From the NCBI RefSeq assembly GCF_001021505.1, contig NZ_LDPO01000014.1, positions 62,001-126,000 on the forward strand: a DNA stretch of 64,000 nt, given 5' to 3'. Shown here piece after piece: positions 11,807-21,885 of this stretch; within the stretch, counting starts at the first letter, position 1, and each line of letters begins with the position of its first letter. The notes below the pieces were generated by a model, which worked only from the letters and a program-made list of their open reading frames with translations, was not told the origin of the DNA and ran no database searches. This DNA is from Mycolicibacter heraklionensis (GTDB lineage Bacteria > Actinomycetota > Actinomycetes > Mycobacteriales > Mycobacteriaceae). Position numbers and translations under genes: made by a program.

Positions 11807-13122
11807 CTGTACTCGTTCAGTCGAGGCCACAACCCGAGCGCGACCGCGATCGCGGCACCCATGCTGAGTACCGCGCCCCCTACCGGGGCCACCGACAGTA
11901 CCCGGCGGGCGTTGAGGACATCGCCGCGCAGCTGATTGCGACTGTGCTGCAAGGCCTTGTCCAGGGCCGCGTCGAGCTGGTCGAACGCAGGAGTCGAGTC
12001 GTCGCCGCTGCCGCCCAGCGCTACCTGGGTGGCGGCCCGGTAATTGCCGACGCTGATATAGGCGTTCATCCGATCATTGGCCTGGCGCCACCGGGCCAGC
12101 AGCTGCCCGGCGTTGGCCAGGTCCGCCTTGTCCACGGCGTCGCCGCGGTCCAGGTAACCCTCCAGCTGCTGCTGCATGGTGTCGATGCGCTGGTAGAAGG
12201 TCTGCTTGCGGGTCTCCTCGTCACCGCGCCGGATCAGCGACAGGGTCTCGTCGGCACGCGCCTGCTGGGCGGTGATCGCCAGGTTGGTGATCGCCTTGAG
12301 CGATTCAGCGCCGGTGTCCTTGGCGTTGCGACTGCCCGCGGTGGAGATCACCAGCACCGTTCCGACCCAGATGACCATCAGCAGAATCGCCAGCCCGCCG
12401 GCGACCAGGCCGGGGTTGATCCGGCGCCGGGTGTGCCGGGCCAGCCAGCGGTGCGCGAACGCGCCGAACAGCACGGTGGTCGCCACCACCAGGATCACCG
12501 GGGCCGGCACCCGAGTCGATGCGGTGGTCTGAAGGTCCACGGTCGCCGAAGTGGCCTGGTAGAGGCGCTGGGCGTCGGGAAGGATGGTGTGCTGCATCAG
12601 CTCGGAGGCTTCCGACAGGTACGACGAGCCGACCGGATCTCCCGAGCGGTTATTGGTCCGGGCGGTCTCGATCAGCCCGGTGTAGACGGCGAGCTCGGCG
12701 TTGATTCGGCCCAGCAGCTGCAGCAGCGGCTCGTCGTCCAAACCGCCGGAGGCCCGGGTCACCGCCACCGCGGCGTCGGTGATGGCCTGTTCGTAGCGTT
12801 CCCGCACCGCCCGCGGTTCGCCCTGGGCGATGAACGCGGTGGCTGCGGCGGCGTCGGCGACCGACAGCGTGGTGTAGAGCTGCCCGGCGGCATAGGCCAG
12901 CGGCTCGGTGTGGTCGAGCACTGTGGTCAGGGTGTTCTGCCGGTTGTTGATCGCGGTGGCGGTGGCGAAGGCGCTGATGCCGCCGAGGGCGGCCAGGATG
13001 AGTCCGATGGCCAGAATTTTTCCGGGGGTGGTGGTGAAGAACCACCAGCGGGGTCGGGCCGGTTCGGTCGGCGACCGTAACCCCGCCGGCTCGGTTGACG
13101 GGTGCGCCAACTCAACGGTCAC
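11803..13122 (-). CDS. glnX: GlnX, membrane signal transducer between GlnH and PknG (Rv0412c-like)
   Basis: A 439-residue membrane protein. A cytosolic N-terminus of about 30 residues is followed by a transmembrane segment (ILAIGLILAALGGISAF), a long helical extracytoplasmic domain, two more hydrophobic segments in the middle (VPAPVILVVATTVLFGAF and GLAILLMVIWVGTVLVI), a second helical sensor-like domain and a last transmembrane helix near the C-terminus. This symmetrical layout resembles chemoreceptor-like four-helix sensor domains. In M. tuberculosis GlnX is proposed to carry the GlnH ligand signal across the membrane to PknG. First gene of the operon; its stop overlaps the glnH start. Confidence 0.88.
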
Positions 13123-13287
13123 GTCTGTTCAGGCTCCATCCCTGTGGCTGCTCGCGGCACCAACGATAATAAAGGGATTCTAAGAGCGTGGGTGGTGTCT
13201 GCGCGGCCTCTCGGAGCGGTTGTTGTCGAAAACGTCGCGTGATCTCGCCAGAACCGAGACCTTGCCCGCCCCGATACGCTTCCAAGC

Positions 13288-13749
13288 GTGCGTGGTGACG
13301 GCGATGGGTGGGCGTTTTCCGATACCGGCGTCCGCTTCTGGGGCCGACACGGTGCGGCGGGCCTGCTACTGCGGGCACCCCGCCCCGATGGCTCCCGCAC
13401 CGTACTGCTGCAGCATCGCGCCTGGTGGAGTCACCAGGGCGGCACGTGGGCGCTGCCCGGCGGTGCCCGCGACAGTCATGAGACCGCGGAAGAGGCTGCC
13501 ATCCGCGAGGCGCAGGAGGAGGCCGGCCTGCCCGCCGATCGGATTGTCGTGCGCGCGGCCGTCGTGACCGCGTCGGCCAGCGGCACCACCTGGACCTACA
13601 CCACCGTGGTCGCCGACGCCGACGAATTGCTTCCGGTGGTGCCCAATGGGGAGAGCACCGAACTGCGGTGGGTCTCCGAACACGAGGTTGCCGGGCTGCC
13701 CTTGCACCCGGGTTTCGCCGCCAGCTGGGACTTGCTGCGCGGGTATTGA
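13288..13749 (+). CDS. mutT3: Nudix hydrolase MutT3
   Basis: A 153-residue Nudix protein from a GTG start. The Nudix box is complete: Gly59, Glu65, Arg73, Glu74, Glu77, Glu78, Gly80, giving G-x5-E-x7-RE-x2-EE-x-G. The preceding WALPGGA segment is typical of the MutT-like nucleotide-hydrolysing members. It is shorter than M. tuberculosis MutT3 (Rv0413), which is annotated with a longer N-terminus, so an upstream start cannot be excluded, but the residues visible here are enough for the fold. The likely role is hydrolysis of oxidised or non-canonical nucleoside triphosphates. It ends convergently with thiE across a palindrome. Confidence 0.85.
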   Translation: MRGDGDGWAFSDTGVRFWGRHGAAGLLLRAPRPDGSRTVLLQHRAWWSHQGGTWALPGGARDSHETAEEAAIREAQEEAGLPADRIVVRAAVVTASASGTTWTYTTVVADADELLPVVPNGESTELRWVSEHEVAGLPLHPGFAASWDLLRGY

Positions 13750-13781
13750 CCTGGGCGGTCACCCGGTCACCCCCCGCCCCG

Positions 13782-13841
13782 GCGAACGTGTACGCATTCC
13801 GAAAAATGCCCGGGCAAATCTCGCGCTCAGTGCACGTTCGG
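13782..13841. terminator. palindrome between convergent mutT3 and thiE
   Basis: Arms GCGAACGTGTAC (13782-13793) and GTGCACGTTCGG (13830-13841) pair with one or two mismatches over a 36-nt inner segment. The arm core GAACGTG..CACGTTC is shared with the palindrome at 42108-42169. The position between two stops suggests a bidirectional terminator. Confidence 0.55.
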
Positions 13842-13852
13842 CGCGGTCAGGC

Positions 13853-14521
13853 TCAGAGCCCCGCCCGTAGCGCTGCCGCCGCGGCCTGCGGATCCTCGGC
13901 GGCGGTGATCGCCCGCACCACCACCACCCGGCGGGCACCGGCCGCCACCACCTGCGGCAACCGCTCGATGTCGATGCCGCCGATGGCGAACCACGGCTTG
14001 GGGTGGTGCTGGTCGGCGGCGAACCGCACCAGCTCCAGGCCCGGCGCAGATCGGCCCGGCTTGGTCGGGGTGGGCCAGCACGGCCCGGTGCAGAAGTAGT
14101 CGACCGGCTCGGCCAGGGCCGCGGCGACCTGGTCGCGGTCGTGGGCGGATCGGCCGATCAGCACCTCGGGCCCGATGACCTCGCGCGCCACCGGCAGCGG
14201 CAGATCGTCCTGGCCCAGGTGCAGCACGTCGGCGCCGGCGGCACGGGCGATGTCGGCGCGGTCATTGACCGCCAGCAGTGCCCCGTGCCGGCGCGCGGCG
14301 TCGGCCAGGATCTCGCACGCCGCCAATTCGCCGCGGGCTTCGAGTGGACCGAACCGCTGCTCGCCCGGCGAACCCTTGTCGCGCAGCTGGATGATGTCGA
14401 CGCCACCGGCCAGGGCGGCGTCGGCGAACTCGGCCAGGTCACCGCGTTCCCGGCGGGCGTCGGTGCACAGGTAGAGCCGGGCATCAGCGAGTCGGGCGAG
14501 ACGGTCAGAGCGTTTGTGCAC
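13853..14521 (-). CDS. thiE: thiamine-phosphate synthase
   Basis: A 222-residue TIM-barrel enzyme joining HMP-pyrophosphate and thiazole phosphate to give thiamine monophosphate. Family motifs are present: [47 protein letters not shown] and PWFAIGGID near the end (phosphate-binding loop). Length is the same as M. tuberculosis ThiE (Rv0414c). The start is GTG at 14521. It diverges from thiO with a 61-bp shared promoter region in which I find no TPP riboswitch. Confidence 0.93.
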   Translation of the reverse strand: MHKRSDRLARLADARLYLCTDARRERGDLAEFADAALAGGVDIIQLRDKGSPGEQRFGPLEARGELAACEILADAARRHGALLAVNDRADIARAAGADVLHLGQDDLPLPVAREVIGPEVLIGRSAHDRDQVAAALAEPVDYFCTGPCWPTPTKPGRSAPGLELVRFAADQHHPKPWFAIGGIDIERLPQVVAAGARRVVVVRAITAAEDPQAAAAALRAGL

Positions 14522-14582
14522 ACCGCGACGCTAGCGGCTAGCTTGGTGTGTTGACACGCGAGCAGGTGGAAGGGAGCAGCGC

Positions 14583-15595
14583 ATGCCCGGACCCTCGCTC
14601 GGTTCGCTGGCCGTGATCGGCGGCGGCGTCATCGGGCTGTCGGTGGCGCGGCAGGCCGCCCGGGCCGGCTGGACGGTGCGAGTCCACCGCACCACCCAGT
14701 ACGGCGCCTCCTGGGTGGCCGGCGGCATGCTGGCCCCGCACAGTGAGGGATGGCCGGGCGAGGACCGGCAACTGCGGCTCGGGTTGCGCTCGCTGGAGCT
14801 GTGGCACGACTTCCTCGACGGGCTGCCGGCCCAGGTCGTCACCGCGCGTGAATCGCTGGTGGTGGCCGCCGACCGGGCCGACGTCGCCGACCTGCGCACC
14901 GTCGCCGACTGGCTGTCCGCGCAGGGCCACCCGGTGGTCTGGGAGTCCGCCGCTCGCGACATCGAACCCCTGCTGGCCGGCAATGTGCGGCACGGATTCC
15001 GGGCCCCCACCGAACTGGCGGTCGACAACCGCGCGGTGGTCACCGCCCTGGTCGACGCCTGCGAGGAACTGGGTGTGCGTTGGGCCCCGCCGGTGGGTGA
15101 TCTCGCCGAGGTGGCCGCCGACGACGCCGTGGTGATCGCCAACGGCATCGACGCCCCGGAGCTGTGGCCCGGCTTGCCGATCCGGCCGGTCAAGGGGGAG
15201 GTGCTGCGGCTGCGCTGGCGCAAGGGCTGCCTGCCGCCGCCGCAGCGGGTGATCCGCGCCCGGGTGCACGGCCGCGCGGTCTACCTGGTGCCGCGCCCCG
15301 ACGGCGTGGTGGTGGGGGCCACCCAGTACGAGCACGGCCGGGACACCGCGCCGGCGGTCTCCGGGGTGCGGGACCTGCTCGACGACGCCTGCGCGCTGGT
15401 GCCGGCGCTGGGGGAGTACGAGCTGGCTGAATGCGCCGCGGGCCTGCGGCCGATGACACCGGACAATCTGCCGCTGGTGCACCGTCTCGACGAACGGACC
15501 TATGTCGCTGCCGGGCACGGTCGCAACGGGTTCCTGCTGGCGCCGTGGACCGCCGAACAGGTTGTGTCCGAACTACTTCCGGTTGGAGTACAGCA

Positions 15596-15599
<4 letters not shown>
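14583..15599 (+). CDS. thiO: glycine oxidase ThiO
   Basis: A 338-residue FAD-dependent D-amino-acid oxidase-family protein. It oxidises glycine to the imine used for thiazole synthesis. The dinucleotide loop VIGGGVIGLSVARQAARAGW is at residues 11-30, and the C-terminal VAAGHGRNGFLLAPWTAE is the flavin-site motif of ThiO/DAO enzymes. The ATG at 14583 follows GGAAGGGAG, a strong ribosome site. Its last codon and stop overlap the thiS start (ATGA), so thiO-thiS-thiG are translated as one coupled unit, as in M. tuberculosis Rv0415-Rv0417. Confidence 0.93.
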
Positions 15600-16547
<948 letters not shown>

Positions 16548-16549
16548 TG

Positions 16550-16615
16550 CCCGCCGAGTGTGGAAATCGCGACGCTTCGGCGGCGTGTCGCGTCGCCAGA
16601 TTCACACTCGGCGGA
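16550..16615 (+). terminator. long imperfect hairpin after thiG
   Basis: Arms at about 16551-16575 and 16590-16614 (25 nt each) begin with CCGCCGAGTGTG and its complement. About 21 of 25 positions pair, around a 14-nt loop. It sits between thiG and the co-directional SGNH hydrolase gene, so it probably ends the thiOSG transcript. No U-tract is present. Confidence 0.55.
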
Positions 16616-16626
16616 AGTCGCCGGGT

Positions 16627-17385
16627 ATGAATCGCTATGTCGCCCTGGGGAGTTCGATGGCGGCCGGCCCCGGAATCCGGCCACGTGTCGCGGGCGCGCC
16701 CCGGGCGTCGGGCCGCTCGGCGCACAACTACCCGCACCTGGTCGCCCACGCACTGAACCTCGAACTGGTCGACGTCACGTTCTCCGGTGCCACCACCGCC
16801 CATCTGCTGAGCGAACGCCAACACGGCGTGCCACCGCAGATCGAGACGCTCGACGGTTCGGAATCCCTGGTGACCATCACCATCGGCGGCAATGATGTCG
16901 GCTACGTGCCGCTGTTGGCGGCCGCGACGCTGCCGGGGGTCTTGCGGCGTCTGCCCGCCGTCGCCGGCCTGCTGGATCCCGGGCAGCGCGAGCAGGCACT
17001 GGGTGAGGTCGAAGCAGCGCTGCGGGCGGTCGGCGCCGCGGTGCGCAGTCGCGCACCGCGGGCCCGGGTGCTCTTCGTCGACTATCTGACCCTGCTGCCG
17101 CCCGCCGGGGTCCGGGCCGGGCGGTTGCCCGAGGACGTCGTGACGCTGGCCCGTCACGTCGCCGACGGGCTGGAGCGCCACACCGCCGCGGCGGCCGCAG
17201 CCACCGGCTGTGAGCTCGTCCGCGCCGCACAGGCCAGCCGGGAGCACCACCCGTGGTCGGCGCGGCCTTGGACGGTGGGCGCGGGCCTGCCGTTGCCGTG
17301 GCGGCCGTGGCCCTTTCACCCCAACGCCGCCGGTATGGCCGCGGTCGCCGAGTTGGTCGCCGTGCAGTGGGGCGGCCGGGCCTGA
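16627..17385 (+). CDS. SGNH/GDSL-type esterase or lipase
   Basis: A 252-residue hydrolase of the SGNH superfamily. Block I is YVALGSSMAAGPG with the nucleophile Ser near residue 9 or 10; Block III is TIGGNDVGY with the oxyanion Asn around residue 91; Block V is the C-terminal WPFHPNAAGM with catalytic His (Asp normally two residues before is replaced by Pro-Phe here, so the triad acid is not obvious). No signal peptide is seen. It would act on an ester of unknown identity. The ATG at 16627 begins right at the fold. It has no equivalent in the M. tuberculosis thiG-lpqL interval as I remember it. Confidence 0.78.
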   Translation: MNRYVALGSSMAAGPGIRPRVAGAPRASGRSAHNYPHLVAHALNLELVDVTFSGATTAHLLSERQHGVPPQIETLDGSESLVTITIGGNDVGYVPLLAAATLPGVLRRLPAVAGLLDPGQREQALGEVEAALRAVGAAVRSRAPRARVLFVDYLTLLPPAGVRAGRLPEDVVTLARHVADGLERHTAAAAAATGCELVRAAQASREHHPWSARPWTVGAGLPLPWRPWPFHPNAAGMAAVAELVAVQWGGRA

Positions 17386-17412
17386 CTTCGCGCCCGCCGT
17401 GCACCCACTAAC

Positions 17413-18921
17413 GTGGGGGCGGTGGAGTACAAGTCGAAGTTAATCCCCGCCCTCGGCGTCGTGTTGGTCGGTGCGCTGTTCGGCGCCGGCTGCAGTCGCA
17501 CCCCGGAAAGCACCGAGCAGGGAGCAGATCCCGCCGCGGCCGCTGAGTTCGCCAGCAGCCTGCGCGACAAGGTCACTGTCGACGCCATGATGGCCCACCT
17601 GCAGAAGCTGCAGGACATCGCCGACGCCCACAACGGCACTCGTGCCATCGGCACCCCGGGCTACGACGCCAGCGTCGAGTACGTGGCCAGCACCTTGCGC
17701 GAGCACGGCTTCGACGTCGAGACCCCGGAATTCACCGCCCGGGTGTTCAAGTCCGAACCGGGCTCGGTGCATCTGGGCGACAAGACCGTAGAGGCCCGTG
17801 CGCTGATGTACAGCGTCGGCACCCCGCCCGACGGTGTCACCGGCCCGCTGGTCGCAGCGCCGGCCGACGACAGCCCGGGCTGCAGCGCCGAGGACTACCA
17901 GGGGCTGACGGTCAAGGACGCCGTCGTACTGGTCGACCGCGGCACCTGCCCGTTCAAGGAGAAGATGGCTGTCGCCGTCGAGCTGGGTGCGGTGGCGATG
18001 GTGGTCGCCGACAGCGTCGACGAACCGAAGATGGGCGGCACCCTCGGCGAGCAGACCGAGGTCAAGGTTCCCGTGGTGAGCGTGACCAAGGCTGACGGCG
18101 CGATGCTGCGCGACGGGCACGGGGCGATGACGGTCAAGCTCGACGCGCACACCGACGACATCCCGTCCCGCAACGTGATCGCGCAGACCAAGAGTGGATC
18201 GACCGAGAACGTGGTCATGCTGGGAGCCCACCTGGACAGCGTTCCGGAGGGTCCGGGCATCAACGACAACGGCTCCGGTGTCGCCGCGGTGCTGGAAACC
18301 GCGTTGCAGTTGGGAGATTCGCCGCAGGTGCACAACGCCGTGCGATTCGGTTTCTGGGGCGCCGAGGAGCTCGGCCTGATCGGTTCGCGGAAGTACGTCG
18401 AGTCGCTCGACGTGGAACAACTCAAGAACATCGCGCTGTACCTGAACTTCGACATGCTGGGTTCGCCGAATCCGGGCTATTTCACCTACGACGGCGACCA
18501 GTCGCTGCCGGCGGACAAGCGGGGCCAGCCGGTGGTGCCGGAAGGTTCGGCCGGCATCGAGCGGACCATGGTCGCCTACCTCAAGTCCGCCGGCAAGGAG
18601 CCGCAGGACACCTCGTTCGACGGGCGATCCGACTACGACGGGTTCACCCAGGCCGGTATCCCGTCCGGCGGGTTGTTCTCCGGTGCGGAGGTGAAGAAGT
18701 CGCCCGAAGAGGCCAAACTGTGGGGCGGCGCCGCCGACGAGCCCTTCGACCCGAACTATCACCAAAAGGGCGACACCATCGAGAACATCGACCGCGACGA
18801 ACTGGCCATCAACGGCGGCGGGGTGCCCTACTCCGTCGGGTTGTACGCCCAGGACATCAGCGGCCGCAACGGAGTTCCGGTGCGCGACGATCGCACCCGC
18901 CACGTCGTCACCCAGCCATGA
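17413..18921 (+). CDS. lpqL: M28-family zinc aminopeptidase lipoprotein (LpqL-like)
   Basis: A 502-residue exported peptidase. The signal peptide ends GALFGAGC with Cys27, a slightly atypical lipobox (Gly at -3). A PA domain at about 120-240 (CSAEDYQGL, DRGTCPFKEKM) is inserted before the M28 catalytic domain. All five zinc ligands are visible: His273 and Asp285 (GAHLD...GIND), Glu318/Glu319 (WGAEELG), Asp347 (YLNFDMLG) and His450 (DPNYHQKGDT). It would remove N-terminal residues from peptides at the cell surface. Start is GTG 17413, with GTG 17422 as alternative. The stop overlaps the next paralogue by 4 bp (ATGA). It is the positional match to M. tuberculosis lpqL (Rv0418). Confidence 0.9.
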   Translation: MGAVEYKSKLIPALGVVLVGALFGAGCSRTPESTEQGADPAAAAEFASSLRDKVTVDAMMAHLQKLQDIADAHNGTRAIGTPGYDASVEYVASTLREHGFDVETPEFTARVFKSEPGSVHLGDKTVEARALMYSVGTPPDGVTGPLVAAPADDSPGCSAEDYQGLTVKDAVVLVDRGTCPFKEKMAVAVELGAVAMVVADSVDEPKMGGTLGEQTEVKVPVVSVTKADGAMLRDGHGAMTVKLDAHTDDIPSRNVIAQTKSGSTENVVMLGAHLDSVPEGPGINDNGSGVAAVLETALQLGDSPQVHNAVRFGFWGAEELGLIGSRKYVESLDVEQLKNIALYLNFDMLGSPNPGYFTYDGDQSLPADKRGQPVVPEGSAGIERTMVAYLKSAGKEPQDTSFDGRSDYDGFTQAGIPSGGLFSGAEVKKSPEEAKLWGGAADEPFDPNYHQKGDTIENIDRDELAINGGGVPYSVGLYAQDISGRNGVPVRDDRTRHVVTQP

Positions 18922-20375
18922 TCCGTCCGGCGGGAGCCCTGCTGGTCGCTGTTGGCGTGCTGGCAGGCTGCTCGCCGGAACCCGTCCAGCCGCCGCTGTC
19001 GAATCGGCTGGCCGGGCAGGTCACCGTTGCGGCCATGCTTGGGCACCTGCAGCGACTGCAGGAGATCGCCGACGCACACCAACGGAATCGGGCCGACGGC
19101 ACGCCGGGTTTCGACGCCAGTGCCGACTACGTGGCCGACGCCCTGCGTGACAAGGGCTTCGAAGTGGCGACGCCGGAGCTCACCCGGTTGGACACCATCT
19201 CGGCCGGCAAGCCCACCCTGACCGTCGCCGGGAACGGATATCCGGTCGATCAGGCCTCGCTGCTGGTGCGTACTCCGGCCGGCGGGGTCAGCGGCCCGGT
19301 GATCCGCCCGACGCGGTCTTCGGGGTGCGCGGCGGCCGACTACCCGCCGAAAGTGCCCCGTGGCGGGATCGCGGTGGTCAGCGACGCCGGCTGCTCGGTG
19401 GTGGTCAAACAGAACGTGGCGGCCGAGCATGGAGCTGCCGCACTGGTCGTGGTGAGCCTGCCGAGCCGCAACGGAGCGCCCGCCGGACTGTTCCCGCCGG
19501 AGTACTACGACCAACTCACGATGCCGGTAGCCGTCGCCGGCCGCGACGGCGACAGCGCGCTGCGTCGCGCGACCGGGACGGTGCGGCTGGTCCTGGATGG
19601 CCACACCGTGAAGGTCACGTCCCGCAATGTCGTGGCGCAGACGAAAACCGGCTCGCAGAGCGACGTCGTGATGGTGGGCGCGCACCTCGACAGTGCGCCG
19701 GGCGGCCCGGGGATCAACGACAACGGTTCCGGGGTGGCCGCGGTGTTGGAGACCGCGCTGCAGCTGGGTCCGGAGCCGGCGGTGACCAACGCGGTCCGGT
19801 TTGCGTTCTGGGGCGCCGAGGAACAACAGCTCGGTGGTTCCAGCGACTACGTCTTCGGCCTCGACCGCGACCAGCTCAACGACATCGCGCTGTACCTGAA
19901 CTTCGACATGCTCGCCTCCCCGAATCCCGGTTTCTTCACCTATGACGGAGACCAGTCCGCGCTGCCGAGCCGTGACATCAGCCCCGCCGACGTGCCGGTG
20001 GGATCGGCCGGTATCGAACGCACCCTGGCCGGCTACCTCAACCTGGTGGGCGTGCGGCCCGCAGACATGCCGCTGAGCAGTGACACCGACTACAGCCCGT
20101 TCGTAGTGGCCGGCGTGCCCGTTGGGGGCATCACCACCGGGGCCTCCCAACTCAAGACCACCGCCCAGGCCCGACTGTGGGGTGGAAAGCCCGGCGCGGC
20201 TTTCGACCCGAACTACCGCGGCCCCGGCGACACGGTCGAACAGATCAATCAGCACGCATTGGCGCTAACCGGCGCCGCGGTGGCCTTTGCGGTGGCAAAC
20301 TATGCGCAGTCCATCGGCGGTCCCAACGGGGTCCCGGCCCGCGACAAGCGTCACCGGGCACCGCTGGGCCCGTAG
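18918..20375 (+). CDS. second M28-family lipoprotein, LpqL paralogue lacking the last zinc-ligand His
   Basis: A 485-residue tandem paralogue of the gene before it, translated in overlap (ATGA). The signal peptide has a clean lipobox LAGC with Cys18. Domain order is the same: PA-like insert at about 110-230, then M28 domain with His256, Asp268, Glu301/Glu302 and Asp330. At the position of the fifth metal ligand the motif reads DPNYRGPGDT, with Arg434 replacing His. The spacing of all other motifs is unchanged, so this is a substitution and not a misalignment. Activity may be altered or lost, or the protein may have become a binding partner of LpqL. The PA insert is also more divergent from LpqL than the catalytic part. 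Confidence 0.88.
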   Translation: MIRPAGALLVAVGVLAGCSPEPVQPPLSNRLAGQVTVAAMLGHLQRLQEIADAHQRNRADGTPGFDASADYVADALRDKGFEVATPELTRLDTISAGKPTLTVAGNGYPVDQASLLVRTPAGGVSGPVIRPTRSSGCAAADYPPKVPRGGIAVVSDAGCSVVVKQNVAAEHGAAALVVVSLPSRNGAPAGLFPPEYYDQLTMPVAVAGRDGDSALRRATGTVRLVLDGHTVKVTSRNVVAQTKTGSQSDVVMVGAHLDSAPGGPGINDNGSGVAAVLETALQLGPEPAVTNAVRFAFWGAEEQQLGGSSDYVFGLDRDQLNDIALYLNFDMLASPNPGFFTYDGDQSALPSRDISPADVPVGSAGIERTLAGYLNLVGVRPADMPLSSDTDYSPFVVAGVPVGGITTGASQLKTTAQARLWGGKPGAAFDPNYRGPGDTVEQINQHALALTGAAVAFAVANYAQSIGGPNGVPARDKRHRAPLGP

Positions 20376-20392
20376 TCCCGCACGGGGTGGGG

Positions 20393-20408
20393 CGTCGGTA
20401 TACCGACG
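20393..20408. promoter_or_regulatory. perfect 16-bp palindrome upstream of the double TetR gene, probable operator
   Basis: CGTCGGTATACCGACG is a perfect dyad. It lies 98 bp before the TetR start and 17 bp after the lipoprotein stop. Its form and place fit an autoregulatory TetR operator. Confidence 0.55.
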
Positions 20409-20506
20409 GGCTGGCTTTATATTGAGGCCGCTGTAGCCCGTTGACCCGGCTGTGTTAATAATGCTGTGCACGTGACAGAGCTGGCCTGATTTGATCGGGG
20501 GGGTGG

Positions 20507-21793
20507 GTGACCACGCTTGGTGCCACGAACGACCCTGGCGGACGCACTGGTGCCCGCATAAAGCGGCGCCCCAAGGACCGTAAGGCGCAGATTACGCGTG
20601 CTGCCGCCGAGACGTTCAGTGCACAGGGCTACCACGCGACCAGCATGGAAGCGATCGCTTCCAAGGTCGGGATCTCCGCGCCGGCGCTGTACCGGCACTA
20701 CCCCAGCAAGTACGAGATGTTCTCGGTCGTCGTCGGCTCGCTCGGTCAGCAGCTGGTCGACTGCACTGCTTTCGTCGACGAGTTGTCCGATGCCGAGGTT
20801 CAAAGCGACGCGCCGGCGGTGTTGGAACAGGCCGTCGACGGGCTCATCACCTCATCGATCCTCAACCGCGAGGCCAGCGGGTTGTTCCGGTGGCAGGGCC
20901 GCTACCTGCAGCCTGAGGACCAGGCCAAGCTCATGACGCAGATGCACACGGTCGGTGCGCGCCTGAAACGGCCGATCAGCGTCATGCGTCCGGAACTCAA
21001 CTCCTTGGAGCAGTGGACCCTGACGGTGGCTCTGGTCAGCGTCGCCGGCAGCATCATCGGACACCGGCTGCAGCTCCCCGACGATGAGATCAAGCCATTG
21101 CTCATCAGGGCGTCGCAGTCCGTGGTCGCCGCCCAACTGCCCCGAGCCGACGACATCGGGGTCAATCGGCCGTCGGTGTGGCGTATCTTCACGCCGGACG
21201 CCGGACCCTATGAGGCGCTGCTGCACTCGGCGGTCCTGTTGTTCGGCAAGCAGGGATATGCCGAGACCGGCGTCACCGAGATCGCGGACGCCGTCGGTGT
21301 CCCGGCATCCGGCGTCTACCGCTATTTCTCGAGCAAGAGCGACATCTTGACGACGGGGCTACAGCGTGCCGTGGACCGGATAGCCGGGGAGATGGCGGCT
21401 ATCGCCGGTGTCTTCGCCGAACCGGACGAAGCGCTGCGCCGGTTGATCGAGGCATATGTGGCCACGGTGTTCGCCAACCCCGAGTTGGCGTCGGTCTATG
21501 ACACCGAGCGGGTGAACCTGGCGCCGGCGGAGCGTGAACTGCTGCGCGATTCCGAGCGCGCGTTCATCGAAACCTGGGCCCGGCCGCTGATGGCGGTCAG
21601 GCCGGATCTGGACGCGATGCACGCGAAGTTCTTGGTGCATGCCTTGGCGGCATTGGTGGACGACTTGGGCCGGGTTGCCCGAGGCGGCGAGATCCCGGGC
21701 CAGGGGTTCCTGGCCGGAGGACCGGGTTACGCGCAGGCCTGCCTGCGCAAGCTGATGGAGTCCATCGTGTTCGCCGGGGTCGACGACAACTGA
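20507..21793 (+). CDS. TetR-family regulator with two TetR units in one chain
   Basis: A 428-residue protein made of two full TetR/AcrR units in tandem. The first HTH is at about residues 24-70 (ITRAAAETFSAQGYHATSME, ISAPALYRHYPSK) and is followed by a helical domain to about 210. The second HTH is at about 233-285 (LLHSAVLLFGKQGYAETGVT, VPASGVYRYFSSKSDIL), again with a ligand-type helical domain. Normal TetR proteins are about 200 residues and dimerise, so this chain could bind DNA as a pseudo-dimer. The start is GTG at 20507 behind a G-rich ribosome site. It converges with the flavin monooxygenase gene, a possible target. The ligand is unknown. Confidence 0.86.
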   Translation: MTTLGATNDPGGRTGARIKRRPKDRKAQITRAAAETFSAQGYHATSMEAIASKVGISAPALYRHYPSKYEMFSVVVGSLGQQLVDCTAFVDELSDAEVQSDAPAVLEQAVDGLITSSILNREASGLFRWQGRYLQPEDQAKLMTQMHTVGARLKRPISVMRPELNSLEQWTLTVALVSVAGSIIGHRLQLPDDEIKPLLIRASQSVVAAQLPRADDIGVNRPSVWRIFTPDAGPYEALLHSAVLLFGKQGYAETGVTEIADAVGVPASGVYRYFSSKSDILTTGLQRAVDRIAGEMAAIAGVFAEPDEALRRLIEAYVATVFANPELASVYDTERVNLAPAERELLRDSERAFIETWARPLMAVRPDLDAMHAKFLVHALAALVDDLGRVARGGEIPGQGFLAGGPGYAQACLRKLMESIVFAGVDDN

Positions 21794-21822
21794 GGAGGCC
21801 GCCGAATCGCCCGGTTCATGAG

Positions 21823-21863
21823 GCGGTCCCAGCTTCGGCTCTCCTGCGTCGAGCCTCGCTGAA
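21823..21863 (+). repeat. copy A of a 41-bp dispersed repeat (intergenic)
   Basis: The 41-bp segment starts GCGGTCCCAGC and ends CTCGCTGAA. It matches the copy at 37076-37116 at 37 of 41 positions without gaps, and the reverse complement of 35077-35116 with two single-base gaps and very few substitutions. This copy lies between the convergent TetR and monooxygenase genes, while the other two are inside coding sequences. Confidence 0.8.
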
Positions 21864-21885
21864 TCGCCTGATCTATCAGGCGATT
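21862..21885. terminator. perfect 11-bp hairpin at the end of the monooxygenase gene
   Basis: AATCGCCTGAT (21862-21872), a 2-nt gap, then ATCAGGCGATT (21875-21885). The right arm overlaps the last codons and stop of the minus-strand gene. It is convergently placed and could serve both transcripts. Confidence 0.5.

Noticed and set aside
14522..14582. Possible second TPP riboswitch between thiE and thiO
   Set aside because: No CTGAGA block and no CTGACC..GGTCATGC block are present in the 61 bp, which is also too short for the element.
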